The notes under the pieces: generated by a model
What the model saw: only the letters and a program-made list of their open reading frames with translations
Database searches by the model: none
Told to the model about the DNA's origin: nothing
Assembly (NCBI GenBank): GCA_964017195.1
Contig: CAXHKT010000125.1
Location: 496,001-560,000, forward strand
Reading direction: 5' to 3'
DNA: 64,000 nt
Origin: Siderastrea radians
Lineage: Eukaryota; Cnidaria; Anthozoa; Scleractinia; Rhizangiidae
Shown here: positions 45,810 to 56,923 of the stretch, one piece after another
Layout: each line of letters starts with the position of its first letter
How positions within the stretch are numbered: position 1 is the stretch's first letter
Made by a program: the position numbers and the translations under genes

Positions 45810-48800
45810 GGTTGAACTCACCACTGCTGCTGAACCAATATGAATGACTCAGAACGGTTTGAAATCAGACTGGGGAGCCACTTAAGCATGAACAGGGTCC
45901 CAATTGGTCTGAGATATTTGTTTTGGGTATGCACGTTTAATAAGTGGCGTTGGAGCATTCCAAGCTGTTGGATAATAGATAAACTGGATTTTTAAGGATG
46001 GGATGGTTGCGGACCATAGTAACACAAACAGAGTTTAGATTGGTCTCAGGTAAACACTTCATGCCAGTCTGACTTTCAGACCGGTCTCATGTAAACAAAA
46101 TCATACCAGTCTGAGTTTGCACCGGTCTCATGAAATCAGGGCGTTACTGCCCCTGGGTCTCTGAGGATGTTGTTAAACATTCTTAAGAGCTGCTCGACTT
46201 AAGGCTAAGGGGGTGTTTACATAATACCAGCATGGTTTTCATTCTGGTACAAGTTCCTCCCGATTTCCTCTTGTTTCTCTGTATTTGTTTCATGATTACA
46301 GCACAAAATCTCATAACTGTACAAGTCATACCTGTGTCAGCTTGCCCCAGTAGTGGTACTGGGTCACAATAATCACCGTGGTACGGAAACCCATACATGG
46401 TATAACTGTTTGATTCATTCTGCATTAAGTTTTAACCCTTTAACCGCCAAGAATAAGTCTTACATCACTGTGAAAAATGGATTTTGTAACAAGTGGGCAT
46501 AAGGTTTTCATCACCTACCCCAATGGAAGTCTTGATGGAACACTGATGTAAATGTTGTGATTTCATTTTATCCTTGGTTCAACTTTTATTTTCCTTTGTG
46601 AGTATTAGGATTGCCAAATTTTCTTTTTCCGAAAAGGTTGTTTTAGCCACCCAGTCTTCTATGTGTTTACACGACAATATAAAACAGATCATGCTCAAAT
46701 TCCACACTACAGAAATTTGTGCTTGTTCTCACACACTTAAAGGCAGATGGGTTAAATATCTGGTATATTTGAATGATTTTAAGACTGTTTAACTGTGCTT
46801 AATTATGTTTAACTGGGTTCAGAAATTGGAATCAAACACTGCTGTATGCATATTATTGGTCTAATTGTGTTAAAATACCGAACCCAAATTACACCAATCA
46901 TTGCATCTGACCCAGTTCATTTTACTGAACAGTAAGATAGTATGTAAGCTGGGACAATTATATGATTGATATCTTCCCTGGCATACCTTCACTGTAAGAA
47001 AAGCTGCATCACTGATCACTGCTGACATATACATGCCTAGTATAGATAAAAAAAGGATCAGTGAAAACAACAACTTCAGGGCTAAAAATTGACAGTCTCC
47101 TGGTTGCCAGTAGCAATTTAAAACTGACCAGGGCCACTAAAAGTTGAGGTTTGTTTTTATTGACATGTGACTCCAGTCTTACTTAGAGTTCTACAGTATG
47201 TGGTACTTTTTCCACATGATTATTGGCGAAATCCCTAGATAAAAGACTTACTTCTCACCCGGGTTGGGAGGGGTCTATTCAAGTAAATATGGTTTTAAAT
47301 TTTTTTATTTAGACTAGAGGATTTTGAAAGCCACTTTATCTAAATGGCCTGGTCCACTATACTAAGTGAGCAAGTGAAAAGACCCTGGGGACGAGGTTGG
47401 AATTCAAGGATACTGGCCCGAGTTGCAATTCAATGATTCAAGCACTGAAGTTAATTTTTTACCCTGCAAATTATGGAATAACTTAATCAGTAAAAGTAGA
47501 GAATGAGATGTACAAAAAAATTACATCCACCTGCTTTGAACTCGATTATCTTAAGCATATTTTCCCAAAAGTGATCATACCTAATTCGAAATTTAAATTT
47601 GTTGTTTGCCATCAAATCATGCCAACTACATGTATAGCTTTGAACCTTACTTGATCTAGCAAACATTCGTGAGTCATTAGATGTATATAAATAATTTGCA
47701 AGCAGTGAAGAAAAGCCCAGCTAATAAACAAATGGAGTTGGAGATAAAGTATGTTATGTGTTATGTTATGTTGTTATGAGATGTTTACAACACCTAAGCT
47801 TAAATGATGCTACACAAAAGAATTTAAGCTTATCTGCCAGTATCAACATTAGGAGAATAGCCTGACCTTCTTGCTTCAAGCAATAGCTGTTTGAAACATT
47901 AATTTTAACAACAACGCTGTAATTAAAGTTACTGAAAACATAAAGGATGCGATGCTACACTTTTACTTGGCCAACAAATAACATACGATTCACAGACGAG
48001 CGTACAAAAACTACATCCCTTCATATACCGCTTATTTAAAGACTTACGAAACTTAATAAACTTTAGTTACCAACCTAAGTGTCTATCTTTCGGCTTTTTG
48101 CTACCGGAACGAAAATGGCAAATTATTTAAGCACTGGACTAACGATAAATATGAAACATTTTACTATTATGATCGATCGGTAAAGCCCTGCTAATATATT
48201 AAGCTGTTTACCGAAGACAATAAAAAGCTATAATTACACGTACCTGACAAATGCGAAAAATGAAGTGCTGTCCTCTTTCCGAGAAACCATTAACAATTCT
48301 TTAGCAGAAATGGACCACAGAAAGCTAAAACACTTTTTCACCCCATTTTTCAGCTTTTGTCGCTAGCTATGGCGCCACGCCTAGACAGTGCACCAGTCTT
48401 CCTGAGCAATCCGTGACATTGGTGCCCAGTACTCCGCGTGCCTGCAAATTCACATCCCTAAGCTATATGAAAACGAATTTTAAAAAAAACTGTTAACGTA
48501 GTTAGAAAGAGCATAGTTTGAAACCAACTACGCTGATTCGTTTTTACATTTATATTAAAACCTCACAAAACAGGGGATTATCAAAAGTTTAAGGTTCATT
48601 TTTCATTGTGCTTTTTTTCAAAAGGAAAAATAATAATGGACGTTTTTGAATAACTTGCAATTTTTTCTGCAATATTACTGTGAGAAATTACGAATTTATT
48701 GAGCTTAAAGCAGTTTTAAAGTGATTTGAATTTTCTGTGCTCTCTGGTCACGTGACCAATGACGTCACAACAGTGAGCATATCATGGTCGTTACTTTCAT

Positions 48801-49302
48801 GCGCAGTTCTATTAACCAGCCAAGCTTTGTTTCTCTCCGCCTTAAACTACCATAGCTACTGACTCCTTACCAGTCCCCTGGGAAATGCTCTTGTACAGAG
48901 CCACCTTAACTTTCAACTGCCAGATGTCAACTGGCAATTTCCATATTGCCCATTCCAATGACTATCAGGGCATGTTATCTGCTTTTGAATTGATGGAGGC
49001 CTGTTCTTGCAGAGAGCTGAAACATATTTTTTGCCATAGTCACGTGAATAATGACGTCATCACCCTAACGTTAATATGAGGGATAACTTTCACGAAGTTG
49101 TACATAACACATGGTGCAGCATTCTCTTCGATCACAAATTAACTAAGTTATTTTGCATTGAATTTTTTCTGGTGCAAGGCATTCTGGGAAGGTTCTTATT
49201 ATAATTATAATATTGTTTTTAATTATAGCAGAATTCACGAGTGTATGCTAAAAGCTAAACTAGCTACACAGGGCGCATAGCGTAACCTGTGAGCCTTGGG
49301 AG
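45810..49302. other. Intergenic, no gene supported
   Basis: Repeats of GGTCTCATGTAAACA occur at 46021-46135, probably a relative of the preceding foldback element. A short GC-richer segment near 48360-48440 (GGCGCCACGCC) could be a promoter. Otherwise no ORF or RNA gene is recognised. Confidence 0.35.
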
Positions 49303-49383
49303 TATTATATTATATTATATTATATTATATTATATTATATTATATTACATTACATTATATTATATTATATTATATTATGTTAT
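49303..49383. repeat. (ATATT)n microsatellite
   Basis: Pentanucleotide tract with two A-to-C changes in the middle. Confidence 0.95.
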
Positions 49384-49418
49384 AGAAAAATTCACTGCCT
49401 GACGAGTGAATTCCACGT

Positions 49419-49466
<48 letters not shown>

Positions 49467-50037
49467 AACGATATCGGTTTTTCTTGAATCGCATAGCTAA
49501 AGCCACCAAATCACTGGGCGAAACTACACGTTTTGCATTTTTGTGAGCCGCGCCAGTGTGCAAACAATGGAAACCCTTTCAAAATCAGGTGTCAAGATCT
49601 AGCGAATAGGAAACAAGATACTTTTAGAATGAAAACCACTTTTATTTCAAACTGGTGGAGAAAGCAGTGCCTCACATTTTACAATCTTCAGCAAAAAAAC
49701 TGAAAGTACAAAATACGGAGTTATTTAAGACAAAAGATTTTATGGAAAAATTCTTTCATTCAATGAATATCTTCGATTTCCCTGCTACCATATAACTTGG
49801 CAATATGTGGCGCCGACAATCAACAACTGAAATGCTCAAGCGAAAGTGAAATTTCAAGCGTTCCGTTGTGAAAACAAGATCTACAAAAAAAATGGTAAGC
49901 GCTTTACAGCTATAAAACAAATTGCATTTAAAGTATAATGATTGGAATATCTGAGTAATAGACTGGAATATCTGAGTAAACTCTTACGAAAAATAGCTCA
50001 AAAAAGCTTAAAAGTCACCATTTTAACTGTTTTCCTT

Positions 50038-50967
50038 TCATTGCAGAGAGTCGCTTGTTGGTGTCATGTTGGACTGAAAGTTTATGGAAATATTTACTGG
50101 AGAATTATTAAAAGTTACTCCAGTAAACATCCCGCTAACTGCCCCTCCCATCAGGTAACTAGAACTACTGGCACTGCTGTCACGGTTACTAGCAGCTGCT
50201 GTGTTGCTTGGCGGGGCTGAGCTGTTGAGAACAATCCCCCGTAAAGCATGACTTGAATCGCTGTTGGTAGTTGTCGTGCTTGGGTTGAAACCGGCCAACT
50301 TATTCGACATTCGCCGCTGTTTTTCCAGAGGATTATGGCTGTAGCTGGATATGGATTCCAAATTGGCGTGGCCAGTCAGCTCTGAGATCTCCAGTGGGTG
50401 GAAATCATCACGGAGCGCTTGGATGACTGTTTTGCGACCACTCGAATTTGTGAATTTGCCGTCCAGGGAGGCAATGGACGCAATACTCTGCATTTGCTTT
50501 GCCAATGTGTTTCTACCAATTGGAACCATCTTGTACCAGACATTAGATTTTGGACTGTCAACTGGACTCAGGTAGAAATTTCCAGGAACGTTATCACCCT
50601 CTGGACGATAGCCAACGTACTCGATAAATGCTCTGTGCGGATCTCGGTCTCCACCATCCGGTCTCCAAATCTTGTTGTTATACTTTCTCGCCCGTTTTTT
50701 CGCAGTCGGTTCGTCTCCCTGGCGGTTCTTGGTTTGTCGCTCTTTGTCTTCGATGTACTGCTCTGTCACGGTGAAATCACTTAGTTGACAGTCATGTTGT
50801 TCTTTAAATCCTCTCATTCCTAAGTACGTCACATTGTTCCACCATACCAGATGGAGAAGAGAGCGAGGATTTTGAAGGCCGATTGAACCTGACGACCACA
50901 TCTTTTCAATTTCTTCTGTTACAACTGGTTGAGAGGCATTTGGTTTGTTGCCAAGACCTTTTTTGCT
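50038..50967 (-). pseudogene. Crypton-type tyrosine recombinase (DUF3504-like), 5-prime incomplete
   Basis: From the ATG at 50901 the frame gives 287 residues. The same frame is open upstream to a TGA at 50968-50970 and contains GLGNKPNASQPVVTEEIEKM, a segment normal for this family, so the ATG is internal. Catalytic-type motifs: YLGMRG (Arg30, box I), SGRKT (154-158, box II Arg), TGHANLESISSYS with His178 and the candidate nucleophile Tyr187. The usual His two to three residues before the box II Arg (HSxRKT) is replaced by Ser-Ser-Gly here, so activity is doubtful. The last ~80 residues are Ser/Asn-rich, as in host-domesticated Crypton proteins. No flanking Crypton ends were found. An upstream exon or a frameshift at the T6 run near 50959 is needed for a full protein. 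Confidence 0.7.
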
Positions 50968-53781
50968 TCAAATCCTTTTTCTTCATCAGTCCGGGCCACA
51001 AGCAGAACTGGATATTTTGGTTCAGATGCTGAACCAAAACATTGGCTTGACCGCCAAAGGACTAAGTTCCAGATAAATTTCTCGTGCAGGAAATACAGAA
51101 TGCTTGTAGGTTACCGTGAAAATCAACCTTAGTACGGATAAATCTAGACGATTGTATTCGTCCAAGGATTCGATTCACAGATATCAAGATGCTGAGGGCC
51201 CAGGAATCTTTTTGTACAAGCGGTACGCAGGCGACCAGTGCAGTTAAACGTTTGGACTTGTGTGAATATTTCAAGAGACCGAAGCAATGAGCCGAGAAGA
51301 AAACACCGATAGAATGCATGTTTTGTAGTGAAAACGGCTTAAGTACCGATACATATGCACTCAATGAACTTTTAAAAGTGGAGCACTAGTCTATATGCGT
51401 GTTGTGAGCGAAGATAAGTCGGCCTGGAGTGCGGGCCTGGAGTGGTTCATTCTATTCTGCACCGGACGCATTACGCTACTCGCTTGAATACAACCTTGAT
51501 CGAACAAGACTCCCGAAGTATTCTAGATCTCTTGCTAGACATTAATTTATCAGAGTTCGAATAGCTGAACCTGTGTGATGAAGCATCTTGGACACATGGT
51601 AACTGGTACGTACACACGAATTGCGCTTGCCAGGACACATGCATGCAACGCTTACGAGTTTCTGTCGTTCGTTCGATCATTGTAAACCCCAATGTAATTG
51701 GCAGTAATGGCCAGCTGGTGTTTAGATACCGTGTAGACATGAACAAAATTTGGCAAAGGCATTTCACATGGCAGAAATTGAGATTTTGAAACAACCCTGA
51801 GAAACTGAATCCTTTACCTTTCAAAAGTGAAATGGATGTGCCAAGTGCATTGTATGTTGCAAATAATAATACTAATAATAAATAAATATGTAAACATATA
51901 AATAAATAAATTGGTTTTCACAGGAGACAAGAAAAGAAGTTTATTTTTATTTGTCCCTTCGCTTATTACATACATCTTGTAATGTGAAAATGGTCTGTCA
52001 ATATAGGTGATCCAGATAAACTAAAATTTGTGATAGGTACATGAAGCCTCCAGAGTGTTGGCAGTGCATGCTCGATTAGATGGTATGCAAATATTCCATA
52101 TAAAATATGAGATCATATTTATACCAGTAAAGCATCCCCAGTTTTTATTTAATAGATGCATGTGTCCAACTGACATTATTTTGAAGGAAACCTTTATTTG
52201 AGGTGTATTTTTAGGCATATTTGACAGCCCCATTCCTTTTCCTCATATGTACTAAATACACAAACAAGAGCAAACTGGAAAACATTATTTAGCTGTAACT
52301 ATGTCAAATGGACAGCAAACATAATTCAGGAGAAATGAATTCTTATTGGGAAAATTCCATGTGCAGAAGTTTTCCTCAAGACTGGCATGCACTATAAGGG
52401 GTGGTGAATGGTCCTCTGGAAAACAAGGGTCTCAGCAATTTTCATTTTGTCTTGGATTGGATTGCTCTCGGAAGCTTTTTGTATGTGCTGTCACTTATTT
52501 TAAATCCTTGAATAAGCACCTGGGGCACTTATTTCAATATTTATAGGATAAGCCGGTGAGCGCTTATTCAAAGGAGGCATTTATTTGAGGGGAGGCACTT
52601 ATTAAATTTTTCACAAATCATGACCAGTTGGATAGTAATTTGTATAATTGGCTTGTGACCAATCTTATCTACATAACAGAGTGGCTACTCACAGAGTGGC
52701 TATTAACCTACTCACCATTAATTTCAAGTCGTTTGCTGCAGTTTGCAGTTTTTTTAAGAGCAGTTAAACATTCAATTAGGATTACCAATGACTAAAAAGT
52801 GACGACAGATAAACACGACGAACACTACACTCAACCTTTGTTGTCTCATTAGTCGTCTACAAAAAGCAGACCAGGGGAGGTGGGTGCCTACTCAAGGGGA
52901 GGCGCTCATTTCCAATTTACGATAAGGCTGGGGGCACTTGTTATTTTCAAAGGAACCTCAAACACCGGGACACCAAAAGAACTATTATTTTAAAATGGCC
53001 TCATCCAACCGGCATTATAGTAATCAACAAAGCCAGCATATAGTTATTTGGGGTCTAGCATTCAAATCCAGAACACAAAATAAGAATTTGATGCAAATTG
53101 AACTGCAATCTTTTCATATTCAATTTCCTAGATCAATATTAATATGGTTTTCATGAGTCATTTTTGGAATTCAGACCATTTTCATTCACCTGTACTGACA
53201 GATGGTTGGGGAAAATATAATTTTACTAGAAAAAACCACAAAAAATCTGCCTCAAACTGAAGTTTTGAAAAATATGGATGTCGTGAGTTGAAAGTTCAAT
53301 TCAAAGTAAATTTGAGATTTTATCAGGTGGAAAGAAGGAAGCAGTTCCATTAATTCATTTCATATTTTTCCTCAACTGACTGTGAACATTTTCACCATTT
53401 ATAAGTTTTAATGAGCTCATTCAGTGTCCCAGTGTTTAACTGTTTCATTTAGAGTATAAATTCAAAGTTTCCAAAACCATGAAAATATGAGTTATGGTTT
53501 ATTTCCTTCAGCCATGTTTCACACTTTCCATCTTGCAGGTCATAACCTAAAGTAAAAGGAAGAATAAATTAAAACGTGCCAGTAAGAAAGTTAATGCATT
53601 TGATATCATAGAAAATACAATACAGAATCACTAGGGTATACAGTAGTCTATATTCTTCTAATCACAGAAATGAAAGGGATATCATGAAGGGATAGCCAGT
53701 GCACTTATTAATACATCTGTGTTTTCATTTTCTAAAATGTAAATTGCAAATTTAGACTAAAGCATGACATAAATGGCAATG
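50968..53781. other. Intergenic up to the viral element
   Basis: No gene is supported. CTTATTC/GAGG repeat words like those at 25.2-25.6 kb occur at 52540-52620 and 52880-52940. Short ORFs here have no recognisable features. Confidence 0.4.
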
Positions 53782-53968
53782 AGTAGTATATCCGGTAGTT
53801 AACAAATACCACCTGATTGTCAGAGGTTTATTTCCGAATTTTAAAGCTCCCACTATAATAACAACAAGCTCCCTTTGCTTGCTTGTTGTTATTATAGTGG
53901 GAGCTTTAAAATTCGGAAATAAACCTCTGACAATCAGGAAGTATTTGTTAACTACCGGATATACTACT
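53782..53968. repeat. 88+88 bp near-perfect palindrome at the viral left end
   Basis: Left arm 53782-53869 and right arm 53881-53968 are reverse complements at 86 of 88 positions (TG against AA near position 59 of the arm), around an 11-base centre. The outer ends read AGTAGTATATCCGG inward. Polintons characteristically begin with AG, so this could be the element terminus. It could be two head-to-head copies of a terminal inverted repeat, the resolved or unresolved end of a hairpin-ended linear genome, or an unrelated foldback MITE. I see no target duplication directly outside it. Viral ORFs begin 75 bp to the right. Confidence 0.85.
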
Positions 53969-54042
53969 TAACCGAAATAAACCGCCCAACAAAAAACATT
54001 TTTAATTAAAGGTTTACAAATCAATGTTATACCCGAGTTGAA

Positions 54043-54429
54043 ATGACTGCACAAAACGTAAACATTGAAGAGCTATTGAAAGAAACTTATCAAACAAATT
54101 TTCAATCTAAAACGCGGCAAGCAGAAGAAAGAGCGCAAGCGTTAAGGTTCCTTTGCGAGCATCTTATTAAATACCTTAAAGAAAACAATTTTCATGCGGA
54201 TTTCATTAAATTTTTCAATGAAAATATTGAAAAAACAGACTCTTTTTTGGGAGGGGAACAAATGTTTGTTGATTTGTCAGAAGAGAAGCTGAATGTCTTA
54301 TGTGATCTTTTGGCAAACGAATTGTTTTGTTTTTTAAAAAAAAGATTATCAGGTAATATTCATTTAATTCTTGATAAACCGCCCACCAAAAATTTTTTTA
54401 AATTAAAGGTTGTCACCCCTGTCATATAG
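54043..54429 (+). CDS. Hypothetical helical protein, left end of the viral element
   Basis: 128 residues, rich in Leu, Lys, Glu and Phe, predicted by composition to be all helical (for example RAQALRFLCEHLIKYLKENN). No signal peptide, membrane segment or known motif. It is the first ORF inside the palindrome and is co-directional with the paralog pair that follows after 14 bp. A near-copy of the sequence just upstream of it (AAACCGCCCA then an A run, then TTAAAGGTT, at 53979) recurs at 54379 over its last codons, so the C-terminus may have been replaced by duplicated non-coding sequence. Function unknown; an early viral regulator would fit the position but is a guess. Confidence 0.6.
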   Translation: MTAQNVNIEELLKETYQTNFQSKTRQAEERAQALRFLCEHLIKYLKENNFHADFIKFFNENIEKTDSFLGGEQMFVDLSEEKLNVLCDLLANELFCFLKKRLSGNIHLILDKPPTKNFFKLKVVTPVI

Positions 54430-54443
54430 TTAGAACAGCGGCT

Positions 54444-54773
54444 ATGGTTTGTGAATCAAACAACTGTCAACTTTCTGAGGCCGTTTATAAGCTCCCTTTA
54501 GAGCTTTGTGAAATAATTTACAAGGAGTATCTCGCCATAAAACTGAGGCAGCGAGTGGCTCTTGGCTGGAACGAGGTGCATGAGGCTCTTAAAGAGGCGC
54601 CTTTCTGCGAAAAGCAAGAACGAATCGTAAATGTTTTGTTTCGTAGGAAATGTGACACTTGCGGTAAGAATGGGCTCTGTTATACGTGTAACAAAAATGG
54701 AGTTTATCACTATCTCGGCTATCCTGTGTTTGACTTTTACGACTACGACGAAATCTTTCAGAAATACTGGTAA
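54444..54773 (+). CDS. F-box-like/zinc-ribbon-like viral protein, paralog 1
   Basis: 109 residues. The N-terminal half contains LPLELCEIIYKEYLAIKL, which resembles the Leu-Pro-x-Glu-Leu core of F-box motifs that recruit SKP1 (resemblance only). It is followed by ALGWNEVHEALKEAPFC. The C-terminal half holds CDTCGKNGLCYTC (CxxC-x5-CxxC), a probable zinc knuckle. It ends in an aromatic/acidic tail. The ORF at 54932-55291 is a paralog with the same order of blocks. The ATG at 54444 lies 14 bp after the previous stop. A role in redirecting a host ubiquitin ligase is inference. Confidence 0.65.
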   Translation: MVCESNNCQLSEAVYKLPLELCEIIYKEYLAIKLRQRVALGWNEVHEALKEAPFCEKQERIVNVLFRRKCDTCGKNGLCYTCNKNGVYHYLGYPVFDFYDYDEIFQKYW

Positions 54774-54931
54774 ACAGAGGTTATCCACTTCGCCCCGATT
54801 TTTAAAAAAATTGGTTGACCTCGGTGTGCTTTGTTTGTGAAGAATTTCAACCACCAATAAAAAAAAAACGAAACATAATTGAATACGAATGAATTTTTTT
54901 TTTCGGATAAGATATTTGTGAGTTAAATTTG

Positions 54932-55291
54932 ATGGCAACAAGATTCAACACCTGTCAAATAACGGAAGCAATTCAAAACCTACCACCAGAGTTACGTGAG
55001 ATTATTTATAAACATTACCTCGCCATAAAACTGAAAGAGCGAGAGGCTTTGGGTTGGAACCTGGTTCACAACGAGCTTTTAATACAACCTTTCTGTCCTG
55101 AAATGGAGCGGCTTGTGCATATTATAGTGTGTATAGCTTATATGCACTGTTGTCAGGGAGGGTGTTGTTACCCTTGTTATAAACAAGAAGAAATCTTACA
55201 TGAAATAACCATTTCTGTACCCGATATAATTGATTTAACCCTAATTAAGTTTTGCACTGATATGTTTGAAGAAGATTATCATAATCATTAA
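54932..55291 (+). CDS. F-box-like viral protein, paralog 2
   Basis: 119 residues from the ATG at 54932; an upstream TTG would add one residue and is unlikely to be used. It shares LPPELREIIYKHYLAIKL and ALGWNLVHNELLIQPFC with the 54444 protein. The zinc knuckle has drifted: the Cys residues are present as MHCCQGGCCYPC, with spacing that no longer matches CxxC-x5-CxxC. The acidic C-terminus differs. The last 51 bp overlap the end of the convergent minus-strand gene at 55241-55654. A tandem duplication followed by divergence is the simplest history. Confidence 0.65.
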   Translation: MATRFNTCQITEAIQNLPPELREIIYKHYLAIKLKEREALGWNLVHNELLIQPFCPEMERLVHIIVCIAYMHCCQGGCCYPCYKQEEILHEITISVPDIIDLTLIKFCTDMFEEDYHNH

Positions 55292-55654
55292 TTTATTTTT
55301 TAAACTATAAACAAAGTATTCATTTCCTTCATCAGATATTTTAACCCCCATTTTTTTAACAAATCGATAAGGATAATATATAAGATCTTCAACAAGACGT
55401 TTTGGGGCCCATACACGAAAATCATCACTATCTTTTGATTTTAAAGTTAAAATAGCTGAATCCCCAAATTTGCCTTTTCGGTGTGTAACGTTTAGTATTC
55501 TGTATATTCCATCAGAAATATCTCTCCATTTGAAAATTTCAACAATTTCAAAACCTTCTTCTGTTGGCCATTCTTCTTTGTCAGAGAAATCTGGTTCATT
55601 ATTTTTTGATGGGAAATCTTGTGAGATCGTGTGTTGATCTGTGTAGACATCCAT
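55241..55654 (-). CDS. Hypothetical viral protein, possibly OB-like
   Basis: 137 residues from the ATG at 55654 (TTG starts further up are less likely). An acidic N-terminal quarter is followed by a beta-rich core (VEIFKWRDISDGIYRILNV, then KFGDSAILTLKSKDSDDFRV) and a basic C-terminal end. Alternating hydrophobic strands with Gly turns would suit a small nucleic-acid-binding beta barrel, but no signature proves this. It converges on and overlaps the end of the 54932 ORF by 51 bp. It has no internal break, unlike most genes of the minus-strand block. Confidence 0.6.
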   Translation of the reverse strand: MDVYTDQHTISQDFPSKNNEPDFSDKEEWPTEEGFEIVEIFKWRDISDGIYRILNVTHRKGKFGDSAILTLKSKDSDDFRVWAPKRLVEDLIYYPYRFVKKMGVKISDEGNEYFVYSLKNKLMIMIIFFKHISAKLN

Positions 55655-55800
55655 GGTGAGATACAAGTGGTATACATTTGTTTAATAGCATGTACTTTTC
55701 TGCGCGACCAAAATTAAACCACCCAGCGCCCAAAAAAGAAAATTAGACAAAAAAACAGGACACAATCAATATACATATTTTAATAAGGATTTTTATTGTA
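55655..55800. other. Gap between gene and repeat array
   Basis: Contains AAACCACCCAGCGCCCAAAAAA at about 55716, a third variant of the AAACCGCCCA-plus-A-run word found at 53979 and 54379. It may be a shared regulatory or binding site. Confidence 0.35.
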
Positions 55801-56058
55801 TCTGATTACACTGAAAGCTAATGAATAATTAATGGCTTACGCCGTAAGCCAATGTGCTAAAAATATCTGATTACACTGAAAGTAAATGAATAATTAATGG
55901 CTTACGCCGTAAGCCGATGTGCCAAAATATCTGATTACACTGAAAGTAAATGAATAATTAATGGCTACGCCGTAAGCCGATGTGCTAAATATATTTGACT
56001 ACACTGAAAGCTTATGAATAATTAACGGCTTACGGCGTAAGTCGATGCGCTAAAAATA
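55801..56058. repeat. Four tandem 64-65 bp repeats with palindromic core (iteron-like)
   Basis: Copies start at 55801, 55866, 55930 and 55994. Each has TCTGATTACACTGAAAG, then ATGAATAATTAA, then the palindrome GGCTTACGCCGTAAGCC (8-bp arms around one base), then GATGTGCTAAA. Copy 3 lacks one T in the core. Copy 4 has compensating-looking changes that keep most of the symmetry (GGCTTACGGCGTAAGTC). In an otherwise AT-rich stretch the GC-rich palindrome stands out. Candidate roles are a replication-origin iteron, a binding array for a viral protein, or a packaging signal. It lies immediately after the stop of a degraded minus-strand gene. Confidence 0.85.
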
Positions 56059-56063
56059 TCTCC

Positions 56064-56385
56064 TTAGAAACCGCGAACCAGACCCACAGTTTTTTTGTGT
56101 TTGAACGACTTGTTGCCAATAGGATTGGTATTCAGGCACTTCCAAAACTTTACGGAGTTGCGAGACTTGATGTATGTTTTTTGAAGTACACACTTGCTAC
56201 CAGCGATCCTTCAGCTTCCCTTTTGTAAACGAAGTTTTCAAGAAAATGTTTTCATTTCATCACGATAACTGATATACATTTGAAGTATTGTCTTCTGCTC
56301 CTCGGAGATGCCTGAAGTTTGATTATATTGATCAGTGGTTTTCAATATCTGAAAGATTCAAATCGCAAGAGTCGTTCCATTCCAT
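56064..56385 (-). pseudogene. Degraded viral gene of unknown function
   Basis: Three protein-like stretches lie in order on the minus strand but in different frames. The ATG at 56385 opens 14 natural codons (MEWNDSCDLNLSDI). A middle stretch then reads ISEEQKTILQMYISYRDEMK. The last stretch, 56064-56210, is 48 codons open to a TAA at 56064-56066 with a basic C-terminus (SFKHKKTVGLVRGF). At least two frame changes are needed. No family is recognised. Its position in the minus-strand block suggests a former viral gene. The evidence is codon texture only, so confidence is modest. Confidence 0.45.
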
Positions 56386-56923
56386 GTTTGTTTCCAAATG
56401 ATAAAAAATGGGGTGATGTTAGTTTTTTATAGTTGCGGCCACCTTACCAGTTACAACCAGTTACAACCAGTTGAGGCTTTGTGAAAACGGCGTGTGATAC
56501 ATTTCGGGAAAGTTCCAGCAATGATGAAAGAAAAACAGATTTAGATGTGAAGTCATGTTCGAAAGATCAAGAATGTTCGTTACAGAGTTGAACTGGATGT
56601 TTCTCGGGTTCATTGCAATATTTGGCTTTTAGATCTTTCTAGATGATTCTATTTACATAACTTCGATAATGTAATGACTCATTTCCAAGGGAAAGTCCCG
56701 CGACCACCGGCTATGTTTTTAATGCATTGAAGCATGGTATGTTAATTTATATGTTTTATTATGGCACTACATCTTGATCGGAAATGGGCGGCGCTGCTGC
56801 TCTTGCTGTTGCTGCTTATCATTTTATTTGGTTTGTTTGTGCGATTTGATAAAAAAAAATGAACCTTGGCGTTCCTCTGCGGAAAGCCACGGCTTATTTT
56901 TTTTCGCCTTTTTTCTTGCTTAT
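56386..56923. other. Gap inside the viral element
   Basis: No convincing ORF on either strand. A repeated ACCAGTTACAACCAGTT lies at about 56448-56475. It may hold more degraded coding sequence that I cannot resolve. Confidence 0.35.
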
